The notes: generated by a model from the letters alone, not told the origin. DNA of 64,000 nt from Liolophura sinensis (GCF_032854445.1 NC_088295.1:90130644-90194643), one strand, 5' to 3'; shown: positions 23,524 to 33,864, counted from the first letter of the stretch. Numbers and translations: made by a program.

Positions 23524-23735
23524 TATAGACCGCCCCTCTCCACTCAGTTAAGCATACGGTAACTTTATAGACTGTCCCGTTCCACTCAGTAAAGCATACG
23601 GTATCTTTGTAGACTGTCCCATTCCACTCGGTAAAGTATACAGTAACTTTATAGACTGTCCCATTTTACTCGGTAAAGCGTACAGTAACTTTATAGACTG
23701 TCCCATTCCACTCAGTAAAGCATACACATATGTAT
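23524..23735. repeat. 41-bp tandem repeat, about five copies
   Basis: Unit of ~41 bp with GGTAACTTTATAGACTGTCCC and CACTCAGTAAAGCATAC repeated five times with moderate divergence. No gene evidence around it. Confidence 0.85.
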
Positions 23736-24340
23736 GTACGCCTATATAACTATACACAATAAAAACGACCAAGAAAACTGGCGTTTCGAATTTGACGGTA
23801 TTGTTATTCTGAGGTTACCTACTTGGGGAATCAAGATCCATCGTACTGTACATGTAAATTGGTCGAGATTCCTTCTCTGTACCGAACAGTGATATACGTA
23901 CTATAGGTCTATAGATCTCTGGCCGTGAATGGTAACCTTTTTGAGGATTACCCTCAGCAGTGGTCATGTATGGTTGAACCTGTATATATGCTTTCAGTGT
24001 ATATGTATAAGTTGTAAATACATAAGAATTATCCATTTTGTCACAAATTGTTCAGATTTAAGTAGCGCAATAACCACTATCTATAGCGGTACCCAATAGC
24101 TACACAGTACATGTACTACATTGATCCGGACCTTCCGTTATTGACATTATTTGTCCGTGTGCTCAAACCTTTACCAGTATGTACACTTTTCATCATCATG
24201 ACACATACGACCTCCCGCATGCAGTCGCCACACACAAGTGTATTGCTCAGTTTATGACACGTACATGACTAATCTTGAATGTAACAATTATCACATGGCT
24301 GGATATGGCGTTGAGCCTAATGGAGCTTGGTACGATCAAC
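23736..24340. other. Left flank of the Polinton, nothing recognised
   Basis: AT-rich DNA without a convincing exon. It ends at the GACCGC target-site duplication (24341-24346). Confidence 0.4.
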
Positions 24341-24429
24341 GACCGCAGTAGTATAGAATGTGACTGACGTTCGGTATTGAGGAGCCATTTTTTGTGGTTT
24401 TGAGGAGCCGTTTTTTGTGGTGATGTGGT

Positions 24430-24478
24430 GGTGACGTCACACCTGCCAGCCCGAAGGGCTGGTAGGTGTGACGTCACC
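24430..24478. promoter_or_regulatory. 49-bp TIR palindrome flanked by TGACGTCA
   Basis: Near-perfect inverted repeat with loop GAA at 24453-24455. Each arm carries GGTGACGTCACACC, including the CRE/ATF-type palindrome TGACGTCA, followed by CCAGCCC. The right TIR carries the same structure at 41457-41505. It could extrude as a cruciform or bind bZIP factors; either role is inference. Confidence 0.7.
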
Positions 24479-24652
24479 CCTCAGTTGTGGGTTTTTTTCC
24501 ACACCGCGGGGTGTATGTGTGTATAGACGAGTGTGATATAGTATAACCGTATAACAGTATAGGGCAAAAAGAGAGAAAAAAAAAGAGGCAAAACGTCGGC
24601 TTGTAAAGTCGAGTGGGACAGCTCGAAAAGAGCTCCCGGGCGCCAAAACGGA

Positions 24653-24756
24653 CCAATGGGTGAGCCGGATTTGCCCCAAAACTGCCCAATGGGGGGCCCG
24701 CAAAACGGACCAATCAGCGTGCGAGAAGAGGTTACGTAAGAAAAAAACGAACCAAT
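24653..24756 (+). promoter_or_regulatory. CCAAT-box cluster in left TIR
   Basis: Four CCAAT pentamers within about 100 bp (24653, 24686, 24710, 24752), two of them in the context ACCAATCAGCGTG. They lie 120-225 bases upstream of the zinc-finger ATG at 24877, a spacing that suits promoter elements for the rightward unit. The mirror copies in the right TIR precede the leftward unit. Confidence 0.55.
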
Positions 24757-24876
24757 CAGCGTGTGGTGAATTTCCGCGTATCTCAGGTACAAAAAGACAG
24801 GTGCAGCAGTAGTAGATCACTTCACCCGAAGACACCGACCGACCGAGCGAGCGAGCGACCGAGTAAACAAGCAACG

Positions 24877-27800
24877 ATGGATCAAGAGGATTTCGAGGTT
24901 AATATGGAGAAGAAGACGTTGGAGGAGAAGAAGACGGCGAAGCTATTTACCTGCGAGGTGTGTGATCGAGGATTTACCCGACGTGATAGCTGGCGACGTC
25001 ATCACCAAACACAGCACGGCGATAAGGAGAAAAAGAAGAAGACGGAGAAGTATTTTTGCCGGGTGTGTGCCCAGCATTTTACCCTGCGGCGTAACTGGCT
25101 CCGACACCAGCGGACGCATCACCAGCCCCAGACAAACACAAGATTCACCTGTCCGACCTGTGACCGGGCGTTTTTTCGCCGAGAAAATTTGATCCGCCAT
25201 CAACAGCGCCATGGCAACAAACGAGAACGTGTGTGGGATTGTGAAGACTGTGGGAAGTCTTTCTACCGGTTGTGGGATTGGCGGACCCATCAACGTGGGA
25301 AACACGGCTCGGTAAGTTCTTTTTTTATTATTTTATTTTATTTTTCTCCACCCCAAGCAGCAGGTTGAGTGACCTACTAACCCACGAAGACGCCGCTTGA
25401 TTATGGAGGTTGAAAAGCCACTATATTCCATGAATGGTCGGTTAGCTCAGTCGGCAGAGCGTTGGGCTAATGACGCGAATGTCACGGGTTCGAGCCTCAT
25501 ATCAGCCAGTGGACATTTTTTCATTTTTGTTGGTGGGCATTGATTTTTTTTTCATTTTCGTTTCTTTGCATACTATTTCGTTTTAAATAACGACGAGTAT
25601 GTTGAATTTGGGGATAGTCTTTGAAGTCCAAATGTTGAATCATGTGCATGTATGAGTAGTTGCTTTCCGCGTTCAGCGTTGGTCATCTCAGACTTGGTGA
25701 TAAAAAGGGTCCGTTTCCAAAAAAAAAAAAAAAAAAAAAAAATCATGCGCACAATAAATGTACATGATTTGTTTGTTTCAGGCTGGGGATGAGTTAGGGG
25801 GAGTAATTTGCTTCTTGAAAGTTAATTTAAGACAGTAAGAGCTATCTCATGTTACATGTTTGTAACAGTATATGAAAAAAAGTATAAAAAAACTTCTTTA
25901 CTGGATCATATGCAATAAGACATGCTGCATTTCATTGCTGAAAATTACTATGCAGCCGATCAAAACAAAAAACCACGTGTCCAAACAAAAACCACGTGTC
26001 AAAGCAAAGCACAGGTGAGAACGATATGTTTCCTGAACAATGGTGAACGGGAATACCTATCTGGATGGTTCCTATGTTTTATGTATTAAAAAAAAGGGAC
26101 TGGGTCAGTGTGTCAGTGTGTCATGCTAGGGCTGCTATCTATCGGAATGGTTCCTATGTATTATGCATTAAAAAAAATTTTTTTTAGCGGATTGACGCTT
26201 CATTTTAATTAGTAGATTACCGTATAAAGTAGTTGTCTATCGGTCACCTTCAGACGTTGTTGTTGTTTCCAATTAATTAATATTACGTAATATTACGCTT
26301 CGTATTCGCTAGATTTCTTATGGAAATAACAGTAGTTTTAGTTCAATATATTTAAGGATAGTTGTGTCTTTTATAAGTTTGTAACTCTAGTAAAGCTAGA
26401 TAGAAAGCCTGAGTAGCTTAGAGGATATTTCCTTATGTATTTCGTAGTAGAAATCCACGAATGTGTGCGATGTCAAATGTATGTAAACAAGGGGGATAAC
26501 TCCTGATGGAATACGCTTAGCAGGGGCGACTACTTTTGTTGGAATAATGGAAATAAGGGGCATAACTCTAAATGTCAAACGACAATACGTGTCTGGAAAG
26601 AGTAATATATAGTCATTTTCTTTATTTTTTGTTCCAAAACTGTATAGGGGTTTTGCAGAGTTAACAATTGTATCAGTATATATATCTATATATATAGATT
26701 TATTTCATTTAGTTCATATTTGTGTAAAGCAAACTCATGTCACAATTCATTTAAACACATTGTATGACTTTATTTCACTTAATTTACAATATCCCATGAA
26801 AATTAATTATGATTTGTTATGACCTGGGTTATAACGTCTACACCCTTCTATGTTACAGAGACCTGTTTCATCTACCACCACCACCACCACCGACGACAAC
26901 AAACCCAGCACGAGTCAAGCTCAAGTGAGTTTAGCGGGGGCTGCCTCGTTGAAAGAAGAAAGAAAAAACAAAAGAAAAAAAGTCCAACGAGCCAGTTCGA
27001 GCCCGACCCAGTACAGCCTCACGAGGCTGTCTTGCCGAGCGGTGACAGTGACGTGCGGGAGTTGTACCAGCGGTATTGGCAATCGATCAGGACGTATTTC
27101 CATCGCCACAAACCAATTCAAGACTGCTATAATTACCGACTGAGTGATCTCGGTGCTATCCCAGCCTATGTAGACGAGATTTACGAAGACCAGCCGACTG
27201 CTTTCACTATCAATTACAGTTTTGGATATATCCTCCGCCACAAAGAGACGGGTCAGGTGCGGTATTATTACCCGAGCACCAACAACACCCGAGTACTCGA
27301 CGCACCGTACCGCGTGGCGAGTCGGGCTGACCTGCGAGGATTCCACACCCAGCATCTCCTCACCCAAGACCCGCTTACCTGGGCCCAAAAACAACGCCCC
27401 AATACGAAATGGACCGTCGACCTCATCACCAACGTGCTGTTTTTCGTCCACAAACTCCCCCATCAGCCTATCGGTAAAGGTGGGGTAACGTTACCCTCTT
27501 ACCTGAAAGGAAACAAGGGGCTACACACGTTGGTGGGTGGCGATAACGGTCCTTACAGGGACTATTTGTGTTTGTTTCGGTGTCTGGCCGTCCATCTAGA
27601 CCAGGTCAACCCCAATAACTGCGAACGCCAGGCTGGGGTGTATTACCGCAGGTATCTGGAGGAAATGGAGATGGAGCCGAGGTATTTCCGCGGAGTACCC
27701 CTCAGTGCGCTGGACACGGTGGAAAGCCTGTTTCAAGTGAACATTCAAGTCTACCAGCTCATCCCCATGGACAGGTCGTACTCAGCACAACTCATTCACC

Positions 27801-30800
27801 GCAGTGCCGAGCGCTATTCTACACCTACCCTGCGGTTAAACCTGTACCAGCGGCATTTCAGCTACATCAAAGACATGGGACGTTATGCTCGATCTTTCAC
27901 CTGCCAGGTGTGTCAGAAGAGTTTTCCGAAACTGTGGGAGTTACGACGGCACGGTCAAACGTGCACCGACGCCATTCGACGAAAGTACCCGGGGGGTGTC
28001 TTCCGCAATCAGCCCACCATTTTCGAAACGTTGGCGGACATGGGGATCGAACTCCAGGACGGTGACGACGGCATCTTCCCATACCGAGCGTGTTACGACT
28101 TTGAGGCGTACTTGGCTCCGGTGAACCCGGTGGACGATGCGGCGACTGCCTCGACGGAATGGACGGCTCAACACATCCCCATGAGTGTCAGCGTCAACTC
28201 TAATGTACCGGATTACGACCAGCCCGTGTGTTTCATCTCCACCGGCGATCCCCAGGCACTCGTCGGGGATATGATGGCTTACCTCAACACCATCAGCGAG
28301 ATCAGTAGCGCCTATCTCCACGAGCGTTATGCTTACATCCTGGACGCCTTAGACGAGCGGATCGATCCCGACGAGAAGAAACCGTCTTACACGCGCCGAG
28401 TGCGGGACAGATTCGTGACCTATATGGACCAACTCCCCGTCCTCGGCTTTAACTCGGGTAACTATGACCTGAACTTAATCAAACAACAGCTTTACCCCCA
28501 CCTGGTCCAGAGCGGTGATTTGGAGTATGTGATTAAGCGGAACAATAATCACATGGCCCTCGCCACACCGCAGCTGAAATTTCTGGACATTCGGAATTAC
28601 CTGGCCCCGAATTACAGTTACGACAAGTGGGTGAAAGCTTACGACTGTCACGTGACCAAAGGGAAATTTTGTTACAGCTACATAGACTCCCTGGCCCGGC
28701 TGGAGGAAACCACACTGCCACCGCAGCATGCTTTCGACAATGATCTCACCCACCAGCCGTGCACGGACGCAGAGTACAAGACCTTACAGACGGTGTGGCG
28801 AGAGCACGGCATGCGGACCGTCAAAGACTTGCTGCGGTGGTATAATAACCTAGACGTCATTCCCTTCATGGAGGCTGCGGAGAAGATGTCGGTGTTCTAC
28901 CGAACCATGCATGTGGATGTCTTCAAACACTGCATCAGCATACCAGGGCTTACCCTCCGCTACTTATTCCATGATTTACGCTCCGTGTTCACCCTCGTCG
29001 GTGAGAAAGACAAAGACATGCACGATTGCCTCAAGAAAAACATCGTGGGTGGGCCGAGTATCATTTTCCACCGCTACCACGAACGAGGTGTGACCCGTAT
29101 ACGGGGTGGAAAGCTGTGTCAGCGCATCGTGGGATTCGATGCCAACGCGCTGTACCTGTACTGCCTGGCCTCACCTATGCCGGCAGGTCACTGCGTCCGT
29201 TGGCGCCGTCAGGACGGGGGAGAGAAGTTCGTTCCCTCCGGCACCGCCACCCGTCTGGCTGAAAAATGGCTGGACTGGAAGGGACAGCAGCTGGGGGTGT
29301 CGATCCGGCACCGACTCAATCACACCGAGAAGCGGATCGGTGATCGACAACTCCCCGTAGACGGGTTCGCCTATATCGACGGACAGCCTACTGTGTTTCA
29401 ATTCCACGGGTGTTATTTCCACTATCACGGCTGTCACCTGAATCACCCTCGCCCGGGGAAGGTGTGCTACAACGAGCGGCGGGGATTAACCCCCCAGGAC
29501 TTACGGCAGGAGGTGGATGCGAACGACGCATACATTCGCTCCCAGGGCTATCCATTGGTAACGATATGGGAGTGCGAGTTCCACCGCCAATGCGCGACAA
29601 ACCCAGCCTTACGGGACTTCCTACAACAGTACGGTTTACCCCCGTCACAGCGACAACCCAAGACACAAGCTCAGCTCATGGAGGCTGTCATTCAAGGTCA
29701 GTTGTTTGGATTTGTGGAATGTGACATCCACGTGCCGGACCACCTCAAAGCGGACTTTGCCGAATGCCCACCCATCTTTAAAAACACCGAGGTGAGTCGG
29801 GCTGATATAGGCCCCACCATGGCAGAGTTCGCGGCTGTGAATGACATCATGCCCACACCCAGGCGTATGCTGATCGGGAGCATGTTTGGGAAGCAAATTC
29901 TGCTAGCCACACCTCTACTCCAATGGTATCTCGGTCGGGGATTGGTCGTCACGCACGTCTACCAAGCGATGGAATACACACCGGAGCGAGCGTTCGAATC
30001 CTTCGCAGACGCCGTCACCCAAGCTCGACGGGAGGGGGATGTCAACCCCACCAAAGCCCTGATCGGAGAGACGATGAAGCTGTTGGGGAATTCAGGTTAT
30101 GGAAAAACCATCACCAATCAAGACCGACACGTGGATGTCAAAATCTGCGATCTGGCAAAAACACGAAAATTACTGGCGAGTGTTCGGTGTCGAACCGTCG
30201 ACCCCATCGACGAGACCACCTTTGAAGTGACGAGTAGCAAGAAAACCATTCGCTACAATCTCCCCTTGCAAATAGGGTGCATGGTCTACCAGTATGCCAA
30301 ACTCCGCATGTTGGAATTTTATTACGATTTCATGGCTCGTTTTTTCGACAAGGCGGATTGGCAGTACTGTGAGATGGACACAGACTCTGCTTACATGGCT
30401 TGGTCCGACCCAGACTGGGAATCCCTCGTCAAACCCGAGCTGCGAGCCGTGTACGAGACCGAGCGGGATGCGTGGTTACCCCGTCGCGACCATTACGACC
30501 ACGATAAGCGCACACCGGGGCTTTTCAAAGTCGAGTGGACCGGTGATGCCATCGTCAGTTTGTGTTCCAAGACTTATTATTGTTACGGCATCCAACACCA
30601 AAGACAAACTCTCCTGCAAAGGTGTGAGTGCACGAGGTGTGGACAAGGCCGTGTACCTCTCTGTGTTGCGCAATCACCAAAGCGCGAGTGGTGTGAATCG
30701 GGGGATGCGGATGCGGGGGAATACGATGTACTCGTATACCCAACACAAAGACGCATTCACATACTTTTACGGAAAGCGAAAAGTGCTCCCCGACGGGGTG

Positions 30801-30824
30801 AGCACCACCTATTTAGATCTGTAG
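24877..30824 (+). CDS. Polinton protein-primed DNA polymerase B with spliced zinc-finger N-terminus
   Basis: Family-B polymerase that would replicate the element. Proposed exons: 24877-25311 (four C2H2 fingers, such as FTCEVCDRGFTRRDSWRRHH), 26859-26924, and 27017-30824; all junctions are phase 0, with donors GTAAGT and GTGAGT and acceptors TTACAG and GTACAG. Exon 3 has LFRCLAVH, another C2H2 finger near 27895, exonuclease motif YDFEAY (~28094), palm motif A GFDANALYLY (~29130), a nuclease-like insert with FQFHGCYFHYHGC (~29400), motif B KLLGNSGYG (~30080) and motif C MDTDS (~30374). The frame changes once near 30580-30600; the conserved C-terminus continues in the +1 frame to 30824, whereas the uninterrupted frame runs into unrelated sequence to 30949. 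If the small second intron is retained the frame also stays open from 26861. Confidence 0.85.
25436..25508 (+). tRNA. tRNA-Ile(AAU)-like gene or pseudogene
   Basis: 73 nt with an A-box TTAGCTCAGTCGG, a perfect D stem (GCTC/GAGC), anticodon loop CTAATGA giving AAU (isoleucine), a B-box-like GGTTCGAGCCT and a T-run at 25515 usable as a Pol III terminator. No intron and no encoded CCA beyond the final GCCA. The acceptor, anticodon and T stems each have about one mismatch plus G-T pairs, so it may be a degenerate copy or a SINE head. It is inside the first intron of the Polinton polymerase gene, in the same orientation. Confidence 0.6.
25509..26858. other. Remainder of the Polinton polymerase first intron
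   Basis: AT-rich, non-coding. Holds an A-run at ~25720-25742, a duplicated phrase ATCTGGATGGTTCCTATG / ATCGGAATGGTTCCTATG (near 26060 and 26137), one copy of the element's recurrent GACTGGGTCAGTGTGTCAG motif at 26098, and TA-rich sequence before the acceptor at 26857-26858. Confidence 0.5.
26098..26123 (+). repeat. Polinton-internal recurrent motif, copy 1
   Basis: GACTGGGTCAGTGTGTCAG followed by TGTGTCA. Related copies are at 31107-31125 (-), 31241-31263 (+), 35853-35880 (-) and 38521-38550 (-), all between genes or in an intron of the element. Confidence 0.7.
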
Positions 30825-31106
30825 AACGGTGCTATGGATACTCTACACACCCGGCTCCTGTGCTCTTGTGCTCTTGTGATACTTCCCACGGCCCTTTTCA
30901 GGGCCAACCAACTCTTTCCGAAAGAGTACTTTCTCAATCTAAGCACTAAAAAAAAAAGAAAAAAAAAGAAGCCCCACACCAGACACAGTCTTCCCATTTT
31001 TTTTTTAATTGTACAATTTTTTCATGTGTTTTATCATTCGCAGTGGTACGTACGTGAAAAAGTTAAAAACGTCTAGCGGGGGGCGGCGGGCCGGGAGCCG
31101 TAATAG

Positions 31107-31263
31107 CCTGACACACTGACCCGACTTGCCGTGCCTGCTACATCGTCATACATTGTTGCCGAGCGGCGCCTTGCCGGTATACGGCAGACGGCCTGGTAAC
31201 AATGTATGACGCAACAATGTATGACGGTGTAACAGGCGGTGACTGGGTCAGTGTGTCAGTGTG
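31107..31263. repeat. Nested inverted repeats between the convergent Polinton units
   Basis: Outer arms are two copies of the recurrent motif in opposite orientation (GCCTGACACACTGACCCGAC at 31107 and GACTGGGTCAGTGTGTCAG at 31241). Inner arms are CGTCATACATTGTTGCC (~31144) and the complementary AACAATGTATGACG, which occurs twice (~31199 and ~31213). The block is GC-rich compared with its surroundings and sits between the 3' ends of the polymerase and protease genes. Confidence 0.75.
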
Positions 31264-31303
31264 CTATAGCTGGCCTGCATGCTGTTGTGGTAGTCCTCAT
31301 CAT

Positions 31304-31364
31304 AATAAAGAAAAAGTCAAACCACCACGGTATGTGAGTCTCATAGTCTCTTTTTAATTTTATT
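31304..31364. terminator. Opposed poly(A) signals of the two Polinton units
   Basis: AATAAA on the plus strand at 31304-31309, about 480 bases after the polymerase stop, and AATAAA on the minus strand at 31359-31364, about 100 bases after the protease stop. The arrangement would make the two transcripts overlap slightly at their 3' ends. Confidence 0.5.
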
Positions 31365-31461
31365 CCATACTGTATGGGGTAACAGGTCGAACAGGGAAAA
31401 CAAGAACGTGGAATGCATAACACGTCGAACTGGAAAGAAAGAATGTTATTTGATGTATGTT

Positions 31462-32035
31462 TTACAGTCCATGGGTGTGGAAAAAAAACGAGGGATGAAT
31501 CCCAAACTGACGATCCACCCAATCGAACACCCGCAAGTCATTATCGTAGGTCGTGCACGCTGTGTCCAACGTGTGTACAATAGCATCCATGGGACGGCCT
31601 CGAGCTCGCTGGGTTAAGTAATACACACAATATTGACCGCACACGGTCGTGTCCAGACTCTGCAGCCGCCGATCGTTCCACGTCCAGTGGTGTGTTCCCC
31701 GGTTAAGCCAAGCGGTAATATCGGGTAGAGGGGTGGGAGTCCGTAGGAATCAAAGTATTCGCCCCGGAGATGGGGTGGATTGGACCACTGGTCTATGAAG
31801 ACGGCGACCCAATGTCGTCCTGGGCGAAGGCACGTGTCTGTGTTAATGATGCAGGCCCAGCGGGTCCAGGGCATCCTAGGGCGGGGCATGAGGGTCGTGA
31901 GGGGAGTGAGAGGCGTGAGGGGGGTGAGGGGAGTGAGGGGAGATGATCCCGAGGGTAGACACCACCTCCTGCCCCCACCACAGCCCGGGTAAACACGTCT
32001 GTTTGTAGCACACGTCGCAATTGTACCGTGTCCAT
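31462..32035 (-). CDS. Polinton adenovirus-type cysteine protease, frame broken twice
   Basis: Maturation protease of the adenain (C5-like) type expected to process capsid-associated proteins. Seen in order: an N-terminus with MDTVQLRR and VYPRDHLP, then in a second frame NTD, GRHWVAVF (catalytic His) and EYFDSYG (catalytic Asp/Glu region), then in a third frame CGQYCVYYL with the catalytic Cys, ending at 31462. Frame changes lie within the GTGAGGGG-type low-complexity run at about 31875-31950 and near 31721-31727. The ATG at 32033-32035 is 24 bases after the end of the capsid gene. An upstream in-frame TTG at 32062 is less likely to be used. Total length suits the ~190 residues usual for this family. 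Confidence 0.8.
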
Positions 32036-32058
32036 GTTGTTGTTTGTTTTTTGGGTGT

Positions 32059-33368
32059 TCAACTGGCGAAGTCGCAGAGCACGTTTCGGCTTTGTCTATT
32101 TCTATGATATTGCTGAATTCAGCGTAGCACACCACGTTAATGGTTTCCGGCAGTGGTTTGGCAAACCGCATCTCCAGGCGCAAATCCCCTTTTTGTACCA
32201 GGTTCAGTTGGTGGTCATCGTGGAGGCTAGGGGTCAAGTCGAAACAAAACAGCGTGTGGCCTTCGGCGAATGTGGTGCGCTTGATATTGTTTCCCTCGTC
32301 GTGGAACGCTTTCCCCGTGTGGGTAAAGAGGTTCATGTACGTGCGGATGAAATTCTCGTTCTCAAAGTCGGGTGTCAGGGGCTTGGTTGGAATCTGACGA
32401 CCGCCGACGTACAAGGCGACGAAGTTTGTGTAGTAGTGTCGGAAACGAAACGGGTTTTTAGTGTAGTCCCCGTCAAAAGCCTTGTTGCTCACACACCCCA
32501 CCACTAAACGTGTCGGTAAGCTGCCCAGAAATAGGTTTTGTTCATTGATGAGGGTGTGACCTCTGGGGACAGAGAAATACTTGGTCAGCACGCGGCGGAT
32601 TGGGTACTTGGCAGGAGCTTTGGCCAAGGCTTTCAAATGCCCCAGTTGCACACCGCTGGTGATTTTCACTTTACGCACAAAGATCAAGACCTCCTCCAAG
32701 CGAGTCTTGTAACCGGGAGCGGCTTCATCGGACATCAAAGCAAACGAATCCTTAGCCGGGGTGAGACGGATGCGGACCGTGACGTTGTTGAGCAGGTGTC
32801 GGTGTTGCAGGAACATGTCACAATGCAGGCGACCCAGCATGTCAACCGACCGACTTTCAGCCGTGCAGTTCAGCCGATCGACAAACCCGGCGTTGGTGTC
32901 ACTCATCGTGTCAAACTTTCCTGGGGTGTCCGCATACCACAAGGCAGCAGACAGCTGGCTCTTTTTAGCCTCTTTACCGTAAGACAACAATGTCTCCAAG
33001 TAAGCCCGGTATGGGTACATGTTGGTGGACGGCGTGATGAGTTTATCGTTCAGGGAGACGTCGACCTGTCGCCACATGGATTGTATCCACAGGTTAGTCG
33101 GAGCCACCTTCTTGTCAGCCGCCACAGCCGTCCCGTCCCCGTTGAGGATTTTTGCCTTCACGTACAGCATGGTGTTGGCCAAGTCCAAGTAAGTGTCTGC
33201 GTCAGCGTTGGTGATGACAAATTCTACAGGTCCCACATCACTCAGGCTGGCGATGGGGCTGTAAGCATCCCAGCGGCCTTCTCGAACGCTGGTGTCGGTC
33301 GGGGGTAAGGTCCACAAATCAAACTCACTGCTGACGGACGGGCAGCATTCGGGGTGGGGAAGAGCCAT
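32059..33368 (-). CDS. Polinton major capsid protein (double jelly-roll)
   Basis: Capsid-forming protein of the Polinton PY type. Starts MALPHPECCPSV at 33368. Typical features include DLANTMLYVKAKI, the conserved block from NLWIQSMWRQVDVSLN to AYLETLLSYG, RLHCDMFLQ, RRVLTKYFSVPRG and a C-terminal VVCYAEFSNIIEIDKA. The uninterrupted frame runs on to 31614 as a 584-residue ORF, but after about 32088 it reads sequence belonging to the protease. A single-base frame change there would give a stop at 32059-32061 and a protein near 436 residues, which fits the family and the position of the protease start. Confidence 0.85.
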
Positions 33369-33399
33369 GGCTTGTGTATGTGCGCGTGCGCGTGTGTGT

Positions 33400-33864
33400 T
33401 TAGCTGAAAATATCCGGTGGATTCAGGGCATTCGATGTGGTTCGAGCTTTGATGTGTCTTCTTCTGGGCTTGACGGCACGTCTTTTAAGTCCCACGTGTC
33501 GGTGACGAGTGGGCGTGACGCGCGGTGTCTTCCGTTTTATAGGCTCACCCAGTAACCGCTGTCGGGCGTAGCGACTAGCTTTGACCAGCAGCTGTTTTCC
33601 AGTCGCCAAACCGCGTCGTTTCAAAGCCTGTTGTGGTGACACGCCCCCACTCAGCACATCCCCCACGACTTGCAGTCCTGTTCGTAACGCCGTTTTGCCC
33701 AGTGCTTTCACAGCCGGCGAGGTTAACAAGGGTTGTGGGAGGAGTTTGCTGAGACCGCCCAGCAAACCGTGACCGCGCTGGACAGCCACACCCCGAAACA
33801 CAGGTAACCCACCTCCGCCGGCTTGTTTGGTGTAATAGTCGATGTAAGCCTGGTGTGATGCCAT
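33400..33864 (-). CDS. Polinton pVI-like basic capsid-associated protein
   Basis: 154 residues. N-terminal YIDYYTKQAGGGGLPVFRG and GHGLLGGLSKLL resemble the small protein that accompanies Polinton capsid genes and is compared with adenovirus pVI. The GGGG stretch is a plausible site for the element's own protease (inference). The C-terminal half is strongly basic (many Arg/Lys/His between 33420 and 33550), suggesting DNA contact. Its ATG overlaps the stop of the minor capsid gene as TAATG at 33862-33866. Confidence 0.75.
   Translation of the reverse strand: MASHQAYIDYYTKQAGGGGLPVFRGVAVQRGHGLLGGLSKLLPQPLLTSPAVKALGKTALRTGLQVVGDVLSGGVSPQQALKRRGLATGKQLLVKASRYARQRLLGEPIKRKTPRVTPTRHRHVGLKRRAVKPRRRHIKARTTSNALNPPDIFS

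Larger units (their letters stand above)
24347..24779 (+). repeat. Polinton left terminal inverted repeat
   Basis: 433 bp matching the reverse complement of 41157-41588. By eye I find one substitution and a few homopolymer-length differences. It contains a doubled GAGGAGCC...TTTTTTGTGGT motif at the tip, a 49-bp palindrome at 24430-24478, a pyrimidine/purine run and four CCAAT boxes in the inner part. Confidence 0.95.

Noticed and set aside
23919-23945. CTCTGGCCGTGAATGGTAAC as a relic of the exon end at 20430-20457
   Set aside because: Similarity to the exon/donor of the second Ig gene is short (about 20 bases) and the surrounding sequence does not align.
24437-24874. Minus-strand ORFs of 145, 103 and 79 codons (and mirror ORFs at 40937-41498)
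   Set aside because: They read through the TIRs in several frames and are duplicated because the TIR is; no protein-like features.
30620-30949. C-terminal end of the 1376-codon polymerase ORF
   Set aside because: After the frame change near 30590 the uninterrupted frame loses similarity; the conserved polymerase end is in the other frame and stops at 30824.
31614-32058. C-terminal extension of the 584-codon capsid ORF
   Set aside because: It contains protease motifs (GRHWVAVF, FDSYG) in the same frame by accident of two frame changes; treated as protease, not as a capsid-protease fusion.
32538-33308. 256-codon plus-strand ORF
   Set aside because: Antisense shadow of the major capsid gene, whose frame has recognisable conserved blocks.
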